Of a DNA stretch of 64,000 bases, positions 8,742 to 18,840 are shown in pieces (within the stretch, counting starts at the first letter, position 1; the number at the start of each line of letters is the position of its first letter). The position numbers and the translations under genes were made by a program. Below the pieces are notes generated by a model. That model made no database searches. It was not told the origin of the DNA and saw only the letters and a list, made by a program, of their open reading frames with translations. Source of the DNA: SAR86 cluster bacterium AG-447-A08 (lineage in GTDB: Bacteria > Pseudomonadota > Gammaproteobacteria > Magnimaribacterales > Magnimaribacteraceae); NCBI GenBank assembly GCA_003212335.1, contig QCQA01000004.1, positions 1-64,000 of the forward strand, read 5' to 3'.

Positions 8742-9974
8742 ATGCTTAAGAATATAACTATTGGTAGCCTGGGCTTTTCATCTGGTTTACCTTATATTCT
8801 TATCTTCTCAACTCTTGGAGTTTGGTTGGCTGATATAGGCGTAGATCTATCTTTAATAGGTTTCTTTGCATGGATAGTCCTTACATACTCTTTAAAGTTT
8901 CTATGGGCTCCTATGATTGATAATTTCTCGATACCTTTTTTAAATCGTCTCGGTTTTAGAAAAAGTTGGATTCTCTTTTCTCAGATTTTAATTGTTTTAT
9001 GTCTCTTGTTGCTTTCAATAATTAATCCTCTTGATAGTTTATATTTCTTTGCATTTATAGCCTTTCTAGTAGCTTTTTCAGGTTCTATTCAAGATATCGC
9101 TATTGATGCTTTTAGGATTGAGCTAGCTGAATTAAGTCAACAAGGAAATTTAGCTGCCAGTTATCAGTTTGGTTATAGGATGGCAATTCTAGTCTCAAGT
9201 TCATTCGCTCTAATTTTTGCCTCTGATTATGGATGGTCTCTTACATACCAATTGATGGCATTTTTAATGTTGATCGGAGTGGTTGGAATCCTAATATGTC
9301 CTGAAAGAATTAATAGCAGCTTGAAGAAACTCACGCTCCAAAATTCTATTTTTTTACCTCTGAAAGATTTCATATCTCGCTTTGGCCTCTATTTTGCTTC
9401 TTTTCTTCTAATGATTATAGCTACCTATCGTTTAACGGATATTGTCATGGGACCTATGGCCAGCCCTTTCTATTTAGAAAAGGGCTATACACTGAAAGAG
9501 ATTGGTTACGTTGTTAAAGTAGTTGCTGTAATTGCCTCAATATTGGGATTCTTTTTAGGCGGAATCTTAGTAAAAAGGCTTGGTGTAAAGATAACACTAA
9601 TTATTGGAGCCTTACTTGTTTTAGTAACCAATCTTTCTTTTTCTGCAATAGCCTTGCTCGATAAGGATCTTTCTTTGTTAGGTCTTGTTGTAGGAGCAGA
9701 TAGCTTAGCTGCAGGGGTTGTCGGAACAGCAAATATTACATTCCTGACAAGTTTAGTTTCAAAACAATATACGGCTGTTCAGTATGCATTGCTTACCTCT
9801 TTTATGATGCTTCCTGGAAAAATTTTTAGTGGATTTTCTGGGTTGATAGCAAATTACTTTAAATCTATTCAGGGCACAGAATATGGATGGATGCTTTTCT
9901 TTATATTTACCTCTTTCTTAACTATACCCAGCATAATATTGCTTCTTTACTATAGAAAAAGAGAGCATCAATGA
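8742..9974 (+). CDS. AmpG-like muropeptide permease (MFS)
   Basis: An inner-membrane major-facilitator protein, best matching AmpG, which imports anhydro-muropeptides for recycling. 410 residues with about twelve hydrophobic segments. The family-like N terminus is recognisable (GFSSGLPYILIFSTLGVWLA, then LKFLWAPMIDN), as is SGSIQDIAIDAFRIEL, which carries the conserved acidic and arginine residues. It overlaps the next gene by 4 nt (ATGA). AmpD at 5096 supports a recycling role. Substrate specificity is inferred. Confidence 0.85.
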   Translation: MLKNITIGSLGFSSGLPYILIFSTLGVWLADIGVDLSLIGFFAWIVLTYSLKFLWAPMIDNFSIPFLNRLGFRKSWILFSQILIVLCLLLLSIINPLDSLYFFAFIAFLVAFSGSIQDIAIDAFRIELAELSQQGNLAASYQFGYRMAILVSSSFALIFASDYGWSLTYQLMAFLMLIGVVGILICPERINSSLKKLTLQNSIFLPLKDFISRFGLYFASFLLMIIATYRLTDIVMGPMASPFYLEKGYTLKEIGYVVKVVAVIASILGFFLGGILVKRLGVKITLIIGALLVLVTNLSFSAIALLDKDLSLLGLVVGADSLAAGVVGTANITFLTSLVSKQYTAVQYALLTSFMMLPGKIFSGFSGLIANYFKSIQGTEYGWMLFFIFTSFLTIPSIILLLYYRKREHQ

Positions 9975-10315
9975 TACAAATATATAGAGCTGTCTTTGTA
10001 TTGGCACTTTTTTTCATTAGCTATGGCGCCTTTACACCAACTGAATCAAGTCAATCTATTCTTTATCTTGATAAGGTTGTTCACTTTTTAGCCTTTTTAT
10101 TATTGACGTTTCTTTTGGACATTTCTCTGAGAGACCCTATTAACGTTCAAAAATATGCAATTTTGTTTTTAATTGCTTATGCTGGTTCTATTGAGTTAAT
10201 ACAATATTTCTTACCTTACAGATCAGCAGAAATTTTTGACTTTTTTAGCGATTTACTAGGAATACTTGTTTATTTATATTTTGCCCCAAAAATATATATA
10301 AGGCTTAAGAGATGA
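9971..10315 (+). CDS. VanZ-like small membrane protein
   Basis: A 114-residue protein with about four hydrophobic segments and the general VanZ-family pattern: a LDKVVHFLAFLLLTFLLD segment near residue 34, then a SIELIQYFLPYRSAEIFDF segment carrying acidic and arginine residues before the last helix. Related small proteins are common in bacteria and their function is not established. It overlaps both neighbours by 4 nt (ATGA at each end), so it is translated with the AmpG-like permease and FxsA. Confidence 0.75.
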   Translation: MIQIYRAVFVLALFFISYGAFTPTESSQSILYLDKVVHFLAFLLLTFLLDISLRDPINVQKYAILFLIAYAGSIELIQYFLPYRSAEIFDFFSDLLGILVYLYFAPKIYIRLKR

Positions 10316-10734
10316 GATATTTTTTATTATTTTTATTAATTTTTCCGTTTATAGAAATATACACTCTTATCGTCCTAGGTGCCTACATAGGGGCTTTTAA
10401 CGCAGTTTCTTGGATTGTCCTTTCAGGAATGATTGGCGTTTACCTTCTCAGAAATCAAGGCATCAAAACCTTATTAGAGATAAGGACTCAAAAACAATCC
10501 TTTGAGCCCTCTGCAGACAACTTTTTAAAAACTTTATTCACTCCAATAGGTGGTTTTTTTCTCTTAGTTCCAGGATTTATAACCGATTTTCTTGGAATCT
10601 TGATACTTTTACCTTTAACAAGAATATTTATTCTGGGTTTGATTTTTAATTCTATAAGCCCAATGTATCGCAGGGGAACCAGTCAAGAAAATAAAGATGA
10701 TTGGATTGAGGGAGAATTTAAGAAAGATAAATAA
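10312..10734 (+). CDS. fxsA: FxsA family inner-membrane protein
   Basis: A cytoplasmic-membrane protein of the FxsA family; E. coli FxsA overproduction relieves F-plasmid exclusion of phage T7, and its native role is unclear. 140 residues with the typical FPFIEIYTLIVLGAYIGA start, the GGFFLLVPGFITDFLGILIL segment near residue 80 and a charged tail. It is the last gene of the AmpG-VanZ-FxsA set. The groES promoters begin about 10 nt after its stop, the same fxsA-groES order seen in other gammaproteobacteria. Confidence 0.92.
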   Translation: MRYFLLFLLIFPFIEIYTLIVLGAYIGAFNAVSWIVLSGMIGVYLLRNQGIKTLLEIRTQKQSFEPSADNFLKTLFTPIGGFFLLVPGFITDFLGILILLPLTRIFILGLIFNSISPMYRRGTSQENKDDWIEGEFKKDK

Positions 10735-10744
10735 TATTAAAAAG

Positions 10745-10773
10745 CTTGAAAAAACTATAAAAATCCCAACATA
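10745..10773 (+). promoter_or_regulatory. Sigma32-like heat-shock promoter of groESL
   Basis: CTTGAAA at 10745-10751 is followed after about 13 nt by TCCCAACAT, close to the CTTGAAA / CCCCATnT pattern of RpoH promoters. It lies about 120-150 nt before groES. The match is by eye, with two or three mismatches in the -10 part. Confidence 0.65.
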
Positions 10774-10810
10774 AAAGCTGAGAGAGGTTAATTGCATATC
10801 TAAATCAGCA

Positions 10811-10838
10811 TTGACGTGTGATCTGAACTGATTAGAAT
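10811..10838 (+). promoter_or_regulatory. Sigma70-like promoter of groESL
   Basis: TTGACG at 10811-10816, a 16-nt spacer and TAGAAT at 10833-10838 make a strong housekeeping promoter. It lies downstream of the heat-shock-like promoter and 55 nt before the groES start. Basal expression of the essential chaperonin is the likely role. Confidence 0.65.
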
Positions 10839-10893
10839 GACGAGCCTTTCATAGAAACAATTTAAATTTTAATTAAATTTTTGGAGAAACCAG

Positions 10894-12859
<1,966 letters not shown>

Positions 12860-12879
12860 CAATCAGCTCCTAAAGAATA

Positions 12880-12899
12880 AAGCCCTTCGGGGCTTTTTT
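12880..12899 (+). terminator. Rho-independent terminator of groESL
   Basis: A perfect 6-bp stem AAGCCC/GGGCTT with a TTCG tetraloop is followed by a T run. It lies 20 nt after the groEL stop. Confidence 0.92.
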
Positions 12900-12969
12900 C
12901 TTTTGAGAAACAATTAATTTATTAGTGCAAATAATTTAGGTATCATTCATCTTTAATAGGGAGGGTTTT

Positions 12970-13605
12970 ATGGACGAATTGTTTAATATGTTATTTAGAT
13001 TTGGTCACATCCTTGTAGGAATTACTTGGATTGGCCTCTTATACTATTTTAACTTTGTGCAAACAGAGTATTTTAAAGAAGCAGAGGAAGATGCTAGAAA
13101 AGATGCGGTAGCTAAATTAGCTCCAAGAGCTTTATGGTGGTTTAGATGGGCTGCTTTCTTAACTTTCCTCACAGGCCTTGCGCTTCTTCATTACATCTCA
13201 GTAAAGATAACTCTAGAGATTATTCTTGGAGCAGTCATGGGCACTCTAATGATGCTTAATGTTTGGGGAATAATATGGCCTAATCAAAAAATAGTGATAG
13301 GACTCAAAGAGGGTGATGCTGCGGTTGCTGGTCCTAAAGCAGCATTGGCTTCTAGAACTAATACTTTATTCTCTGTAGGTATGCTTTATTTCATGGTAGC
13401 TTCAGCTCACTATCCTGCTTCTGGGCAGATTCTAGGGGCTAACCTTGAAATGACTGGTCTCTTAGTTGGCTTGGCAGTGATCTTCGCCATAGAAGCAAAT
13501 GCTATTTGGGGGAAAATGTTACCTGCAATCACTTCAGTGCGAAGTGTAATCGTATCAAGTTTTGTTCTTTGCATTGCTTTATCAAGTGTTGCTTATTATC
13601 TTTAA
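12970..13605 (+). CDS. Urate-oxidase-type (PuuD N-terminal) membrane protein
   Basis: A 211-residue integral membrane protein matching the N-terminal membrane domain of PuuD-type urate hydroxylases. It has about six hydrophobic segments, with LFRFGHILVGITWIGLLYYF first and the family-like NVWGIIWPNQKIV near residue 98. The full enzyme carries a C-terminal cytochrome c domain with a CxxCH motif. This protein ends after the membrane part and has no CxxCH. Urate oxidation is therefore uncertain; similar stand-alone domains are known but poorly characterised. It is a single-gene unit between two terminators. Confidence 0.7.
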   Translation: MDELFNMLFRFGHILVGITWIGLLYYFNFVQTEYFKEAEEDARKDAVAKLAPRALWWFRWAAFLTFLTGLALLHYISVKITLEIILGAVMGTLMMLNVWGIIWPNQKIVIGLKEGDAAVAGPKAALASRTNTLFSVGMLYFMVASAHYPASGQILGANLEMTGLLVGLAVIFAIEANAIWGKMLPAITSVRSVIVSSFVLCIALSSVAYYL

Positions 13606-13617
13606 GTGATCTAATAA

Positions 13618-13644
13618 AAAAAAGGGGCATAAGCCCCTTTTTTT
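13618..13644 (+). terminator. Rho-independent terminator
   Basis: AAAGGGGC and GCCCCTTT form an 8-bp stem around a short ATAA loop, followed by a run of T. It sits 13 nt after the urate-oxidase-type gene. The flanking A run makes it potentially active in both directions. Confidence 0.9.
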
Positions 13645-13663
13645 AACATTACAAATAGACTTT

Positions 13664-14155
13664 ATGAATACTAAATTTAAAGAATGCCTCTTAGAGGTTT
13701 ACCACGCTGAGCAAGCAGGAGAGGCTATATTTGAGTTGATGCTTCAATACGCAAACAATGATAGAGAAAGGTTTATTTTTGGATCTATGTTGCAGCTAGA
13801 AACGGAAGCAAAGGCTATTATGAGGCCTACATTAGTTAAACTAGAACTACCTATAGAGGAAAACCCCATTTCTAGAGAGCAAGGCATCAAAGTAGGTGCA
13901 GTATTCAGAGAAATGCCATTTAACGAGCTAATTGAAAATATATATTCTTCTGTTAAAAATATTTATTTACCGCAGTATGCTGAGCTTGAAACCCTGATAA
14001 CTGAAGACGATAAAGAGTGTTTCGAATTGGCTAAATTCATGGGAGACCATGAACGAGCACTTCTTGCGGCTTCGGATAATATAATCAAAGAAAATGAAGC
14101 TTTTATGGAGCCCGTAACTGAAATGCTACGCTTTCCAATTCCTCTTAAACACTAA
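13664..14155 (+). CDS. Possible ferritin-like (diiron-type helical) protein
   Basis: I do not recognise a named family for these 163 residues. The sequence is soluble and largely helical. It has acidic and histidine residues spaced as in ferritin-like four-helix bundles: YHAEQAGEAIFELML near residue 13, LQLETEAKAIM near residue 44, QYAELETLI near residue 108 and GDHERALLAA near residue 127. A metal site is plausible but the classical pair of ExxH motifs is not complete. The gene starts 20 nt after a terminator and is convergent with mscS. No signal peptide is visible. Confidence 0.6.
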   Translation: MNTKFKECLLEVYHAEQAGEAIFELMLQYANNDRERFIFGSMLQLETEAKAIMRPTLVKLELPIEENPISREQGIKVGAVFREMPFNELIENIYSSVKNIYLPQYAELETLITEDDKECFELAKFMGDHERALLAASDNIIKENEAFMEPVTEMLRFPIPLKH

Positions 14156-14172
14156 AGACGCCAATAATTCTT

Positions 14173-15264
14173 TTATTCGGGACCTTGATTCTCGATGTAT
14201 ATAGACCTGCTTGGAAAAGCGAATTCAGATCCATGCTTTTCTACTACACGCATAATATTGAATATCAACTCTTGTTTTACCTGAGAGAATTGTGTGTAAT
14301 CAATTACGTCCATATAACAAAGAATAGTTAGATCTATAGAGCTTGAGCCTAGTTCAGTGACTCTTACGAAATTTTCTTGACCAGGGTTTTGTACGAAGTT
14401 TTCGCTTGTATTAATGTAGTCTTCCAAATCTTTACATATACTCTCTAATTGCTCTGCTTTAGTGCTGTAGACCAGATTTACAGTCCAGAAGATTCTTCTA
14501 TAACTCATATCTTGATGATTGATAACTTGAGAATCGGATAGATCTGTATTCGGAACAAATACTGGAGATGTGTCTAGCAACCTAACTTGTGTAGACCTGA
14601 AACCTATAGATTCGACAATACCATGGAGCCCATCACCTATCCTTATTCTATCTCCAGGCTGAAACCTCTTTTCGCTTAGAATAAAAATACCTGCAATAAT
14701 ATTTTTGAACATATCCTGAGCACCTAAAGCTACTGCTACAGAGAATAGACCTAATCCTGCGATGATTGGACCAATTTCGATTCCCCAGATATCCAACATC
14801 ATGGTTATTCCAACTAACCAGATTAATACTCCTGCTACTCTACTTAGCCACGTTGTCATTGCCGGAGTTAACCAAGAAGTATCAGAAAGTAGATTCAATA
14901 AAGGTTTGGTCAAATTAGCTAATGCACTAAATATTGTATAAACAACTAGCATCTTGACTAAATTAGTAGCCAACATATCCATTGATCCGCTGAATGGTAA
15001 GTAAGTAGTTATAAGGTATAAACCAAATGCGATGGGTATAAGACCAAAAGGACCTCTTAGAGACTCAATAATTTCATCATCGAGAGTTGTTTCAGATTTT
15101 TCTGTAAAACTAGCTATCTTATCAAGAAGATAAGTATTCATAAGCGATCTCGCTATCAAAGAGCCAATGAGAATTAGTAAGCAAATAATAAGATTATCAA
15201 TGCCTATACCTCTTATTCCTTGTTCCCATGTTTCAACTACAAGGTTCCAAAAATCATTTATCAT
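14173..15264 (-). CDS. MscS-family mechanosensitive channel
   Basis: An inner-membrane channel that opens on osmotic downshock. 363 residues: several N-terminal transmembrane segments, then the pore helix and beta-domain signature GLGLFSVAVALGAQDMFKN and PGDRIRIGDGLHGIVESIGF, then the cytoplasmic alpha/beta domain ending FPSRSIYIENQ. It has more N-terminal helices than E. coli MscS and resembles the longer YbdG/YnaI-type proteins. Its ATG overlaps the end of the upstream CNNM-type gene by 4 nt, so the two are cotranslated. Confidence 0.93.
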   Translation of the reverse strand: MINDFWNLVVETWEQGIRGIGIDNLIICLLILIGSLIARSLMNTYLLDKIASFTEKSETTLDDEIIESLRGPFGLIPIAFGLYLITTYLPFSGSMDMLATNLVKMLVVYTIFSALANLTKPLLNLLSDTSWLTPAMTTWLSRVAGVLIWLVGITMMLDIWGIEIGPIIAGLGLFSVAVALGAQDMFKNIIAGIFILSEKRFQPGDRIRIGDGLHGIVESIGFRSTQVRLLDTSPVFVPNTDLSDSQVINHQDMSYRRIFWTVNLVYSTKAEQLESICKDLEDYINTSENFVQNPGQENFVRVTELGSSSIDLTILCYMDVIDYTQFSQVKQELIFNIMRVVEKHGSEFAFPSRSIYIENQGPE

Positions 15265-16538
15265 TCTTGCTCCTCTTCGGTTTCACTAATTTCTTGTATC
15301 TTTTCTAACTTTGCTAATTTGATTACGTTGTCTTTTATAAGTACTGTTTCAATTCTGTAACCTTCTATAGTTAAACCTATATTAGTATCAGGTATCGTTT
15401 GGATTTCTTCAAGAATAAGTCCGCTCAAGGTTTTAGGACCTTCTGTTGGCAGTTCCCATTCTAGTCTTTTATTGAGATCTCTTATCATCATACCGCCTTC
15501 AATAAGATAGGTCCCATCTGCTTGCGGCATTATGTCCATCTTCTCTACGGATTCTGTTGCAATCTCTCCTACAATTATTTCTAAAATAGACCTTAAAGTA
15601 ATGATTCCTTCAATGTCACCATACTCATCTACTATTAACCCAACTCTTCGACCAGAAGATTGGAAATTGGCTAATTGTTTGTACAAGGGAGTATTTTCTG
15701 GAACAAATAAAGGTTCTTGCAATCCAGCTTTTAACATTTCTTTGGACTGAATATTATTACCTAAAAAATCAGCTTTTTTGTTAAGCGATAAGAATCCTTG
15801 AATGTTATCTATAGAATCTTCGAAGCAGGGAATATAAGTAAAGTCTATCTTTTGAAGTTGTTCTAAAACTTGTTCTATATCATCATTTAGATCAATACCT
15901 ACTATTTCATTTTTGGGAATCATCACATCATTAACTGATAAATAGTCCATATCAAAAATACCCATAAGCATTTCTTCTTGTCTCTTGGGAACACCAGAAG
16001 TCTGTAACAAAGTCCTTAATTCTTCAGGTCTTAACTCGTCTTTATCGGCACTATCTAAATCTATTCCTATTAATTTTGTAACTCCATTAGATACAAAACT
16101 AACAAGTGTTATTAGAGGACTCAGTACCTTGGATAAAGGTTTCAATAAATATGACGAAGGGAATGCAATACTTTCTGGCTTAAGTGCTGCAATTGTTTTT
16201 GGCATTACTTCGGCAAAAATGATCATGATGATTGTCATAAAAACCGTTACAGCCAAAACAGCACTGTCGCTCCAAATTCTAATTGCTACTACTGTAGCTA
16301 AAGCAGTTGAAAGGGTGTGTGTAAAATTATTACCTATTAATATTACTCCCAACAGTCTATCGGTCCTTTCTATGAGTTTTGCGACTCTCTTAGCTGATTT
16401 ATTTTTCTCTTTGACTAAATGTTTTAATCGATAGCGATTTATGGCCATCATGCTTGTTTCTGAACCAGAGAAAAATGCCGACATAAGCACAAGAAACGCA
16501 ATTGCCGCCAGGAGAATCCATAGTGGTATTTCGCTCAA
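15261..16538 (-). CDS. CNNM/CorC-HlyC family membrane protein with CBS domains
   Basis: A 425-residue membrane protein of the CorB/YfjD type, linked to magnesium or cobalt efflux. Order: a DUF21 transmembrane domain (MSAFFSGSETSMMAINRYRL start, GNNFTHTLSTALATVVAI) to about residue 180, two CBS domains (MIPKNEIVGID, then RRVGLIVDEYGDIEGIITL) to about residue 335, and a C-terminal CorC/HlyC domain. The start is TTG at 16538; no ATG lies upstream of the first helix. It leads the mscS gene and is divergent from rpsP. Confidence 0.9.
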   Translation of the reverse strand: MSEIPLWILLAAIAFLVLMSAFFSGSETSMMAINRYRLKHLVKEKNKSAKRVAKLIERTDRLLGVILIGNNFTHTLSTALATVVAIRIWSDSAVLAVTVFMTIIMIIFAEVMPKTIAALKPESIAFPSSYLLKPLSKVLSPLITLVSFVSNGVTKLIGIDLDSADKDELRPEELRTLLQTSGVPKRQEEMLMGIFDMDYLSVNDVMIPKNEIVGIDLNDDIEQVLEQLQKIDFTYIPCFEDSIDNIQGFLSLNKKADFLGNNIQSKEMLKAGLQEPLFVPENTPLYKQLANFQSSGRRVGLIVDEYGDIEGIITLRSILEIIVGEIATESVEKMDIMPQADGTYLIEGGMMIRDLNKRLEWELPTEGPKTLSGLILEEIQTIPDTNIGLTIEGYRIETVLIKDNVIKLAKLEKIQEISETEEEQE

Positions 16539-16661
16539 TTTAATTTATCCTCAAGGGGATCTGAGATGTGAAAAGTATGTCCAAGTAATATAAATATAAC
16601 TTCAAAGGCTGCATTATAACCATTTGTAGCTATTTCATAGCAATAAAGATACAAATTTTCC

Positions 16662-16689
16662 TTGAAACAGGTGGCTTATGCACTAGAAT
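16662..16689 (+). promoter_or_regulatory. Sigma70-like promoter of the rpsP operon
   Basis: TTGAAA at 16662-16667, a 16-nt spacer and TAGAAT at 16684-16689 lie 38 nt before rpsP, in the 189-bp divergent gap with the CNNM-type gene. Confidence 0.6.
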
Positions 16690-16727
16690 AGGCGCCTTTT
16701 TAAAGATTACTGATTAGATATTAATAC

Positions 16728-17156
16728 ATGTTAACAATAAGATTAGCTCGATCTGGAGCAAAAAAAAGACCTTTTTATCACGTAAGTGTGGCTGATTCTC
16801 GTATGCCTAGAGACGGAAGGTTCGTAGAAAGAGTTGGATACTATAATCCTATAGCATCAGGTCAAGAAGTAAGATTAGAATTAGATCTGGAAAGAATCGA
16901 CTATTGGATCGGTCAAGGTGCACAACCTAGCGATAGAGTGTTGAACCTTCTTAAACAAAATAAAGAAACGCCCGAACAAACAGAGAAGAGACTAGCTGCC
17001 AAGGAAGTTAAACGTCAAAAAAAGCTTGCTAAAAAGTTAGCTGAAAAAGAGCCTATAGCAGAAGAAGCAGCAGCAGAGGAAGCTCCAGCAGAAGAAGCAG
17101 CAGCAGAGGAAGCTCCAGCAGAAGAGGAATCAGAGGATAAAGAAAAAGATTCTTAA
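16728..17156 (+). CDS. rpsP: 30S ribosomal protein S16 with long acidic tail
   Basis: A small-subunit ribosomal protein. The first 80 or so residues are a normal S16 ([37 protein letters not shown], then [17 protein letters not shown]-like). Most bacterial S16 proteins are about 80-90 residues; this one has 142. The extra part is first lysine-rich, then alternating Ala/Glu ending ESEDKEKDS. The tail is partly built from two identical 30-bp DNA units (17058-17117). It heads the canonical rpsP-rimM-trmD-rplS operon. Confidence 0.97.
   Translation: MLTIRLARSGAKKRPFYHVSVADSRMPRDGRFVERVGYYNPIASGQEVRLELDLERIDYWIGQGAQPSDRVLNLLKQNKETPEQTEKRLAAKEVKRQKKLAKKLAEKEPIAEEAAAEEAPAEEAAAEEAPAEEESEDKEKDS
17058..17125 (+). 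repeat. 30-bp perfect tandem repeat in the rpsP tail
   Basis: Two identical 30-bp units at 17058-17087 and 17088-17117 are followed by the beginning of a third. The unit starts GCAGAAGAAGCAGCAGC and encodes [10 protein letters not shown]. The reading frame is kept through the copies, so unit gain or loss would change tail length in steps of ten residues. Confidence 0.95.
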
Positions 17157-17172
17157 TTCTCTTTAGTTTCTT

Positions 17173-17691
17173 ATGCGGTCCAAAGACCGAAAAATCCTAA
17201 TAGGAAAAATAGGAAAGCCTCATGGCATAAAAGGTTTTGTCTATTTTCATTACTATGGGAAAGAAGTATCTAATTTACAGTTGTATGACAAACTGCATGT
17301 AGAGGACATTAGCACGTTTAAGCTAGATAAAATTCAACAAAAATCTGATCGACTAATAATAAAGCTGGTTGGATGTGATGACAGAAATTTAGTTGAAAAT
17401 CTCAGAAATAAAGACGTTTATGTTGATGAAGATGATCTTCCTCTTTTAGATGAAGGAGAATATTACTTATATCAATTAGAGGGACTAGTAGTTAAGAACT
17501 TAGAACATAAAATTCTTGGCGAAGTGAAAGGTACTTTTGGAACTAAGTCCAATGAAGTTCTTGTAGTTGAGAGTACCGAGGATAGTGTCGATAGCGAGGA
17601 AAGGCTTTTACCTTATGTGAAACCTCAAGTTATTAAGGAAATTAATCCTGATGAAGGTTTCATATTAGTTGATTGGCCCGAAAACTATTAA
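17173..17691 (+). CDS. rimM: Ribosome maturation factor RimM
   Basis: Assists assembly of the 30S head and binds S19. 172 residues with the N-terminal RimM barrel (ILIGKIGKPHGIKGFVYF) and the C-terminal PRC-barrel (EYYLYQLEGLVVKN, LLPYVKPQVIKEINPDEGFI, ending VDWPENY). The ATG is at 17173, 16 nt after rpsP. Second gene of the operon. Confidence 0.96.
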   Translation: MRSKDRKILIGKIGKPHGIKGFVYFHYYGKEVSNLQLYDKLHVEDISTFKLDKIQQKSDRLIIKLVGCDDRNLVENLRNKDVYVDEDDLPLLDEGEYYLYQLEGLVVKNLEHKILGEVKGTFGTKSNEVLVVESTEDSVDSEERLLPYVKPQVIKEINPDEGFILVDWPENY

Positions 17692-17693
17692 AA

Positions 17694-18416
17694 ATGAAAT
17701 TCAATGTAGTGACTATTTTTCCTGATCTGATTAATGACTTCATTAATCATGGTCTAGTCTCTAAAGCATTAGCTAAAAATATCTTAGAAGTTCAAACATG
17801 GAATCCAAGAAACTTTAGCGATAACCATAGTGGTAGGATAGATGATAAGCCTTTTGGTGGAGGGCAGAGCATGCTTCTACAGGCAGAACCTTTAATTAAA
17901 ACTATAGATGAAATTAAGGAACATAATGACACACATGTGGTATTTGTGGCACCTCATGGAAAAGTTTTTAATCAAAATAAAGCTCATGAACTAAAAGATA
18001 AAAAGAATATAACAATAATCTGCGGAAGATATGAGGGAATTGATAGAAGAGTAGAAGAAACTTCAGTAGATGAAGTGATCTCTATCGGGGATTTTATTCT
18101 TAACGGAGGAGAGCTTTCGGCTCTTGTAATAATAGAGACTATCGCAAGACAATTAAAGGGCTTCATCGGAAATGAAATTTCTTTACAAGATTCATTCTCT
18201 GAAGGTCTTTTGGAGCATCCACAATATACTCGTCCAGAAAAGAGTTCTTATGGAGATGTGCCTGAGGTCTTACTTAGCGGAAATCATGAACTGATTAAAA
18301 GATGGAAATTAAAAGAATCATTAAGATTAACTCTACAAAATAGACCGGAACTTCTTAAAAAGAAAGAACTTTCAGATTTAGAAATGGAATTATTAAATGA
18401 AATTAAAGATGAATAA
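17694..18416 (+). CDS. trmD: tRNA (guanine-N1-)-methyltransferase
   Basis: Methylates G37 of tRNAs that carry G36, preventing frameshifting. 240 residues with the SPOUT knot region: CGRYEGIDRRVEE near residue 105, then ISIGDFILNGGELSALVIIE. GLLEHPQYTRPE is also present. I chose the ATG at 17694 (MKFNVVTIFPD), 2 nt after the rimM stop; an in-frame TTG at 17673 would extend back into rimM without family support. Confidence 0.97.
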   Translation: MKFNVVTIFPDLINDFINHGLVSKALAKNILEVQTWNPRNFSDNHSGRIDDKPFGGGQSMLLQAEPLIKTIDEIKEHNDTHVVFVAPHGKVFNQNKAHELKDKKNITIICGRYEGIDRRVEETSVDEVISIGDFILNGGELSALVIIETIARQLKGFIGNEISLQDSFSEGLLEHPQYTRPEKSSYGDVPEVLLSGNHELIKRWKLKESLRLTLQNRPELLKKKELSDLEMELLNEIKDE

Positions 18417-18465
18417 TCGATCTTATATCTGATAGAATGCGCAACCTAATAAAGGCTATATCAAC

Positions 18466-18819
18466 GTGAATAAGAATAAATATATACAAACTGTAGAGTC
18501 TGCTCAGCTAAGAGATGACATACCTGAATTTTCTCCTGGAGACACCATTGTTGTTGATGTGAGAGTGGTAGAAGGCACTAGAGAAAGGCTTCAACCTTTT
18601 GAAGGTGTCGTGTTGTCAATCAAGAAAAGAGGACTAGGATCTTCTTTTATAGTTAGAAAAATCTCTAACGGAGTTGGTGTAGAAAGAACTTTCCAAACTC
18701 ATAGTCCCATTATAAGCTCTATAAAAGTAAAAAGACGTGGAGATGTGAGACAGGCTAAGCTTTTTTATCTAAGAGAAAGAACAGGCAGATCTGCAAGAAT
18801 CAAAGAAAAACTAAGCTAA
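18466..18819 (+). CDS. rplS: 50S ribosomal protein L19
   Basis: Large-subunit protein at the 30S-50S interface. 117 residues, normal length, with [34 protein letters not shown] and [13 protein letters not shown]. The start is GTG at 18466. The 49-nt gap after trmD contains a GATAGAAT stretch that might be an internal promoter. Fourth gene of the rpsP operon. Confidence 0.97.
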   Translation: MNKNKYIQTVESAQLRDDIPEFSPGDTIVVDVRVVEGTRERLQPFEGVVLSIKKRGLGSSFIVRKISNGVGVERTFQTHSPIISSIKVKRRGDVRQAKLFYLRERTGRSARIKEKLS

Positions 18820-18840
18820 ACCTTTCCTGCTCATGAATTT

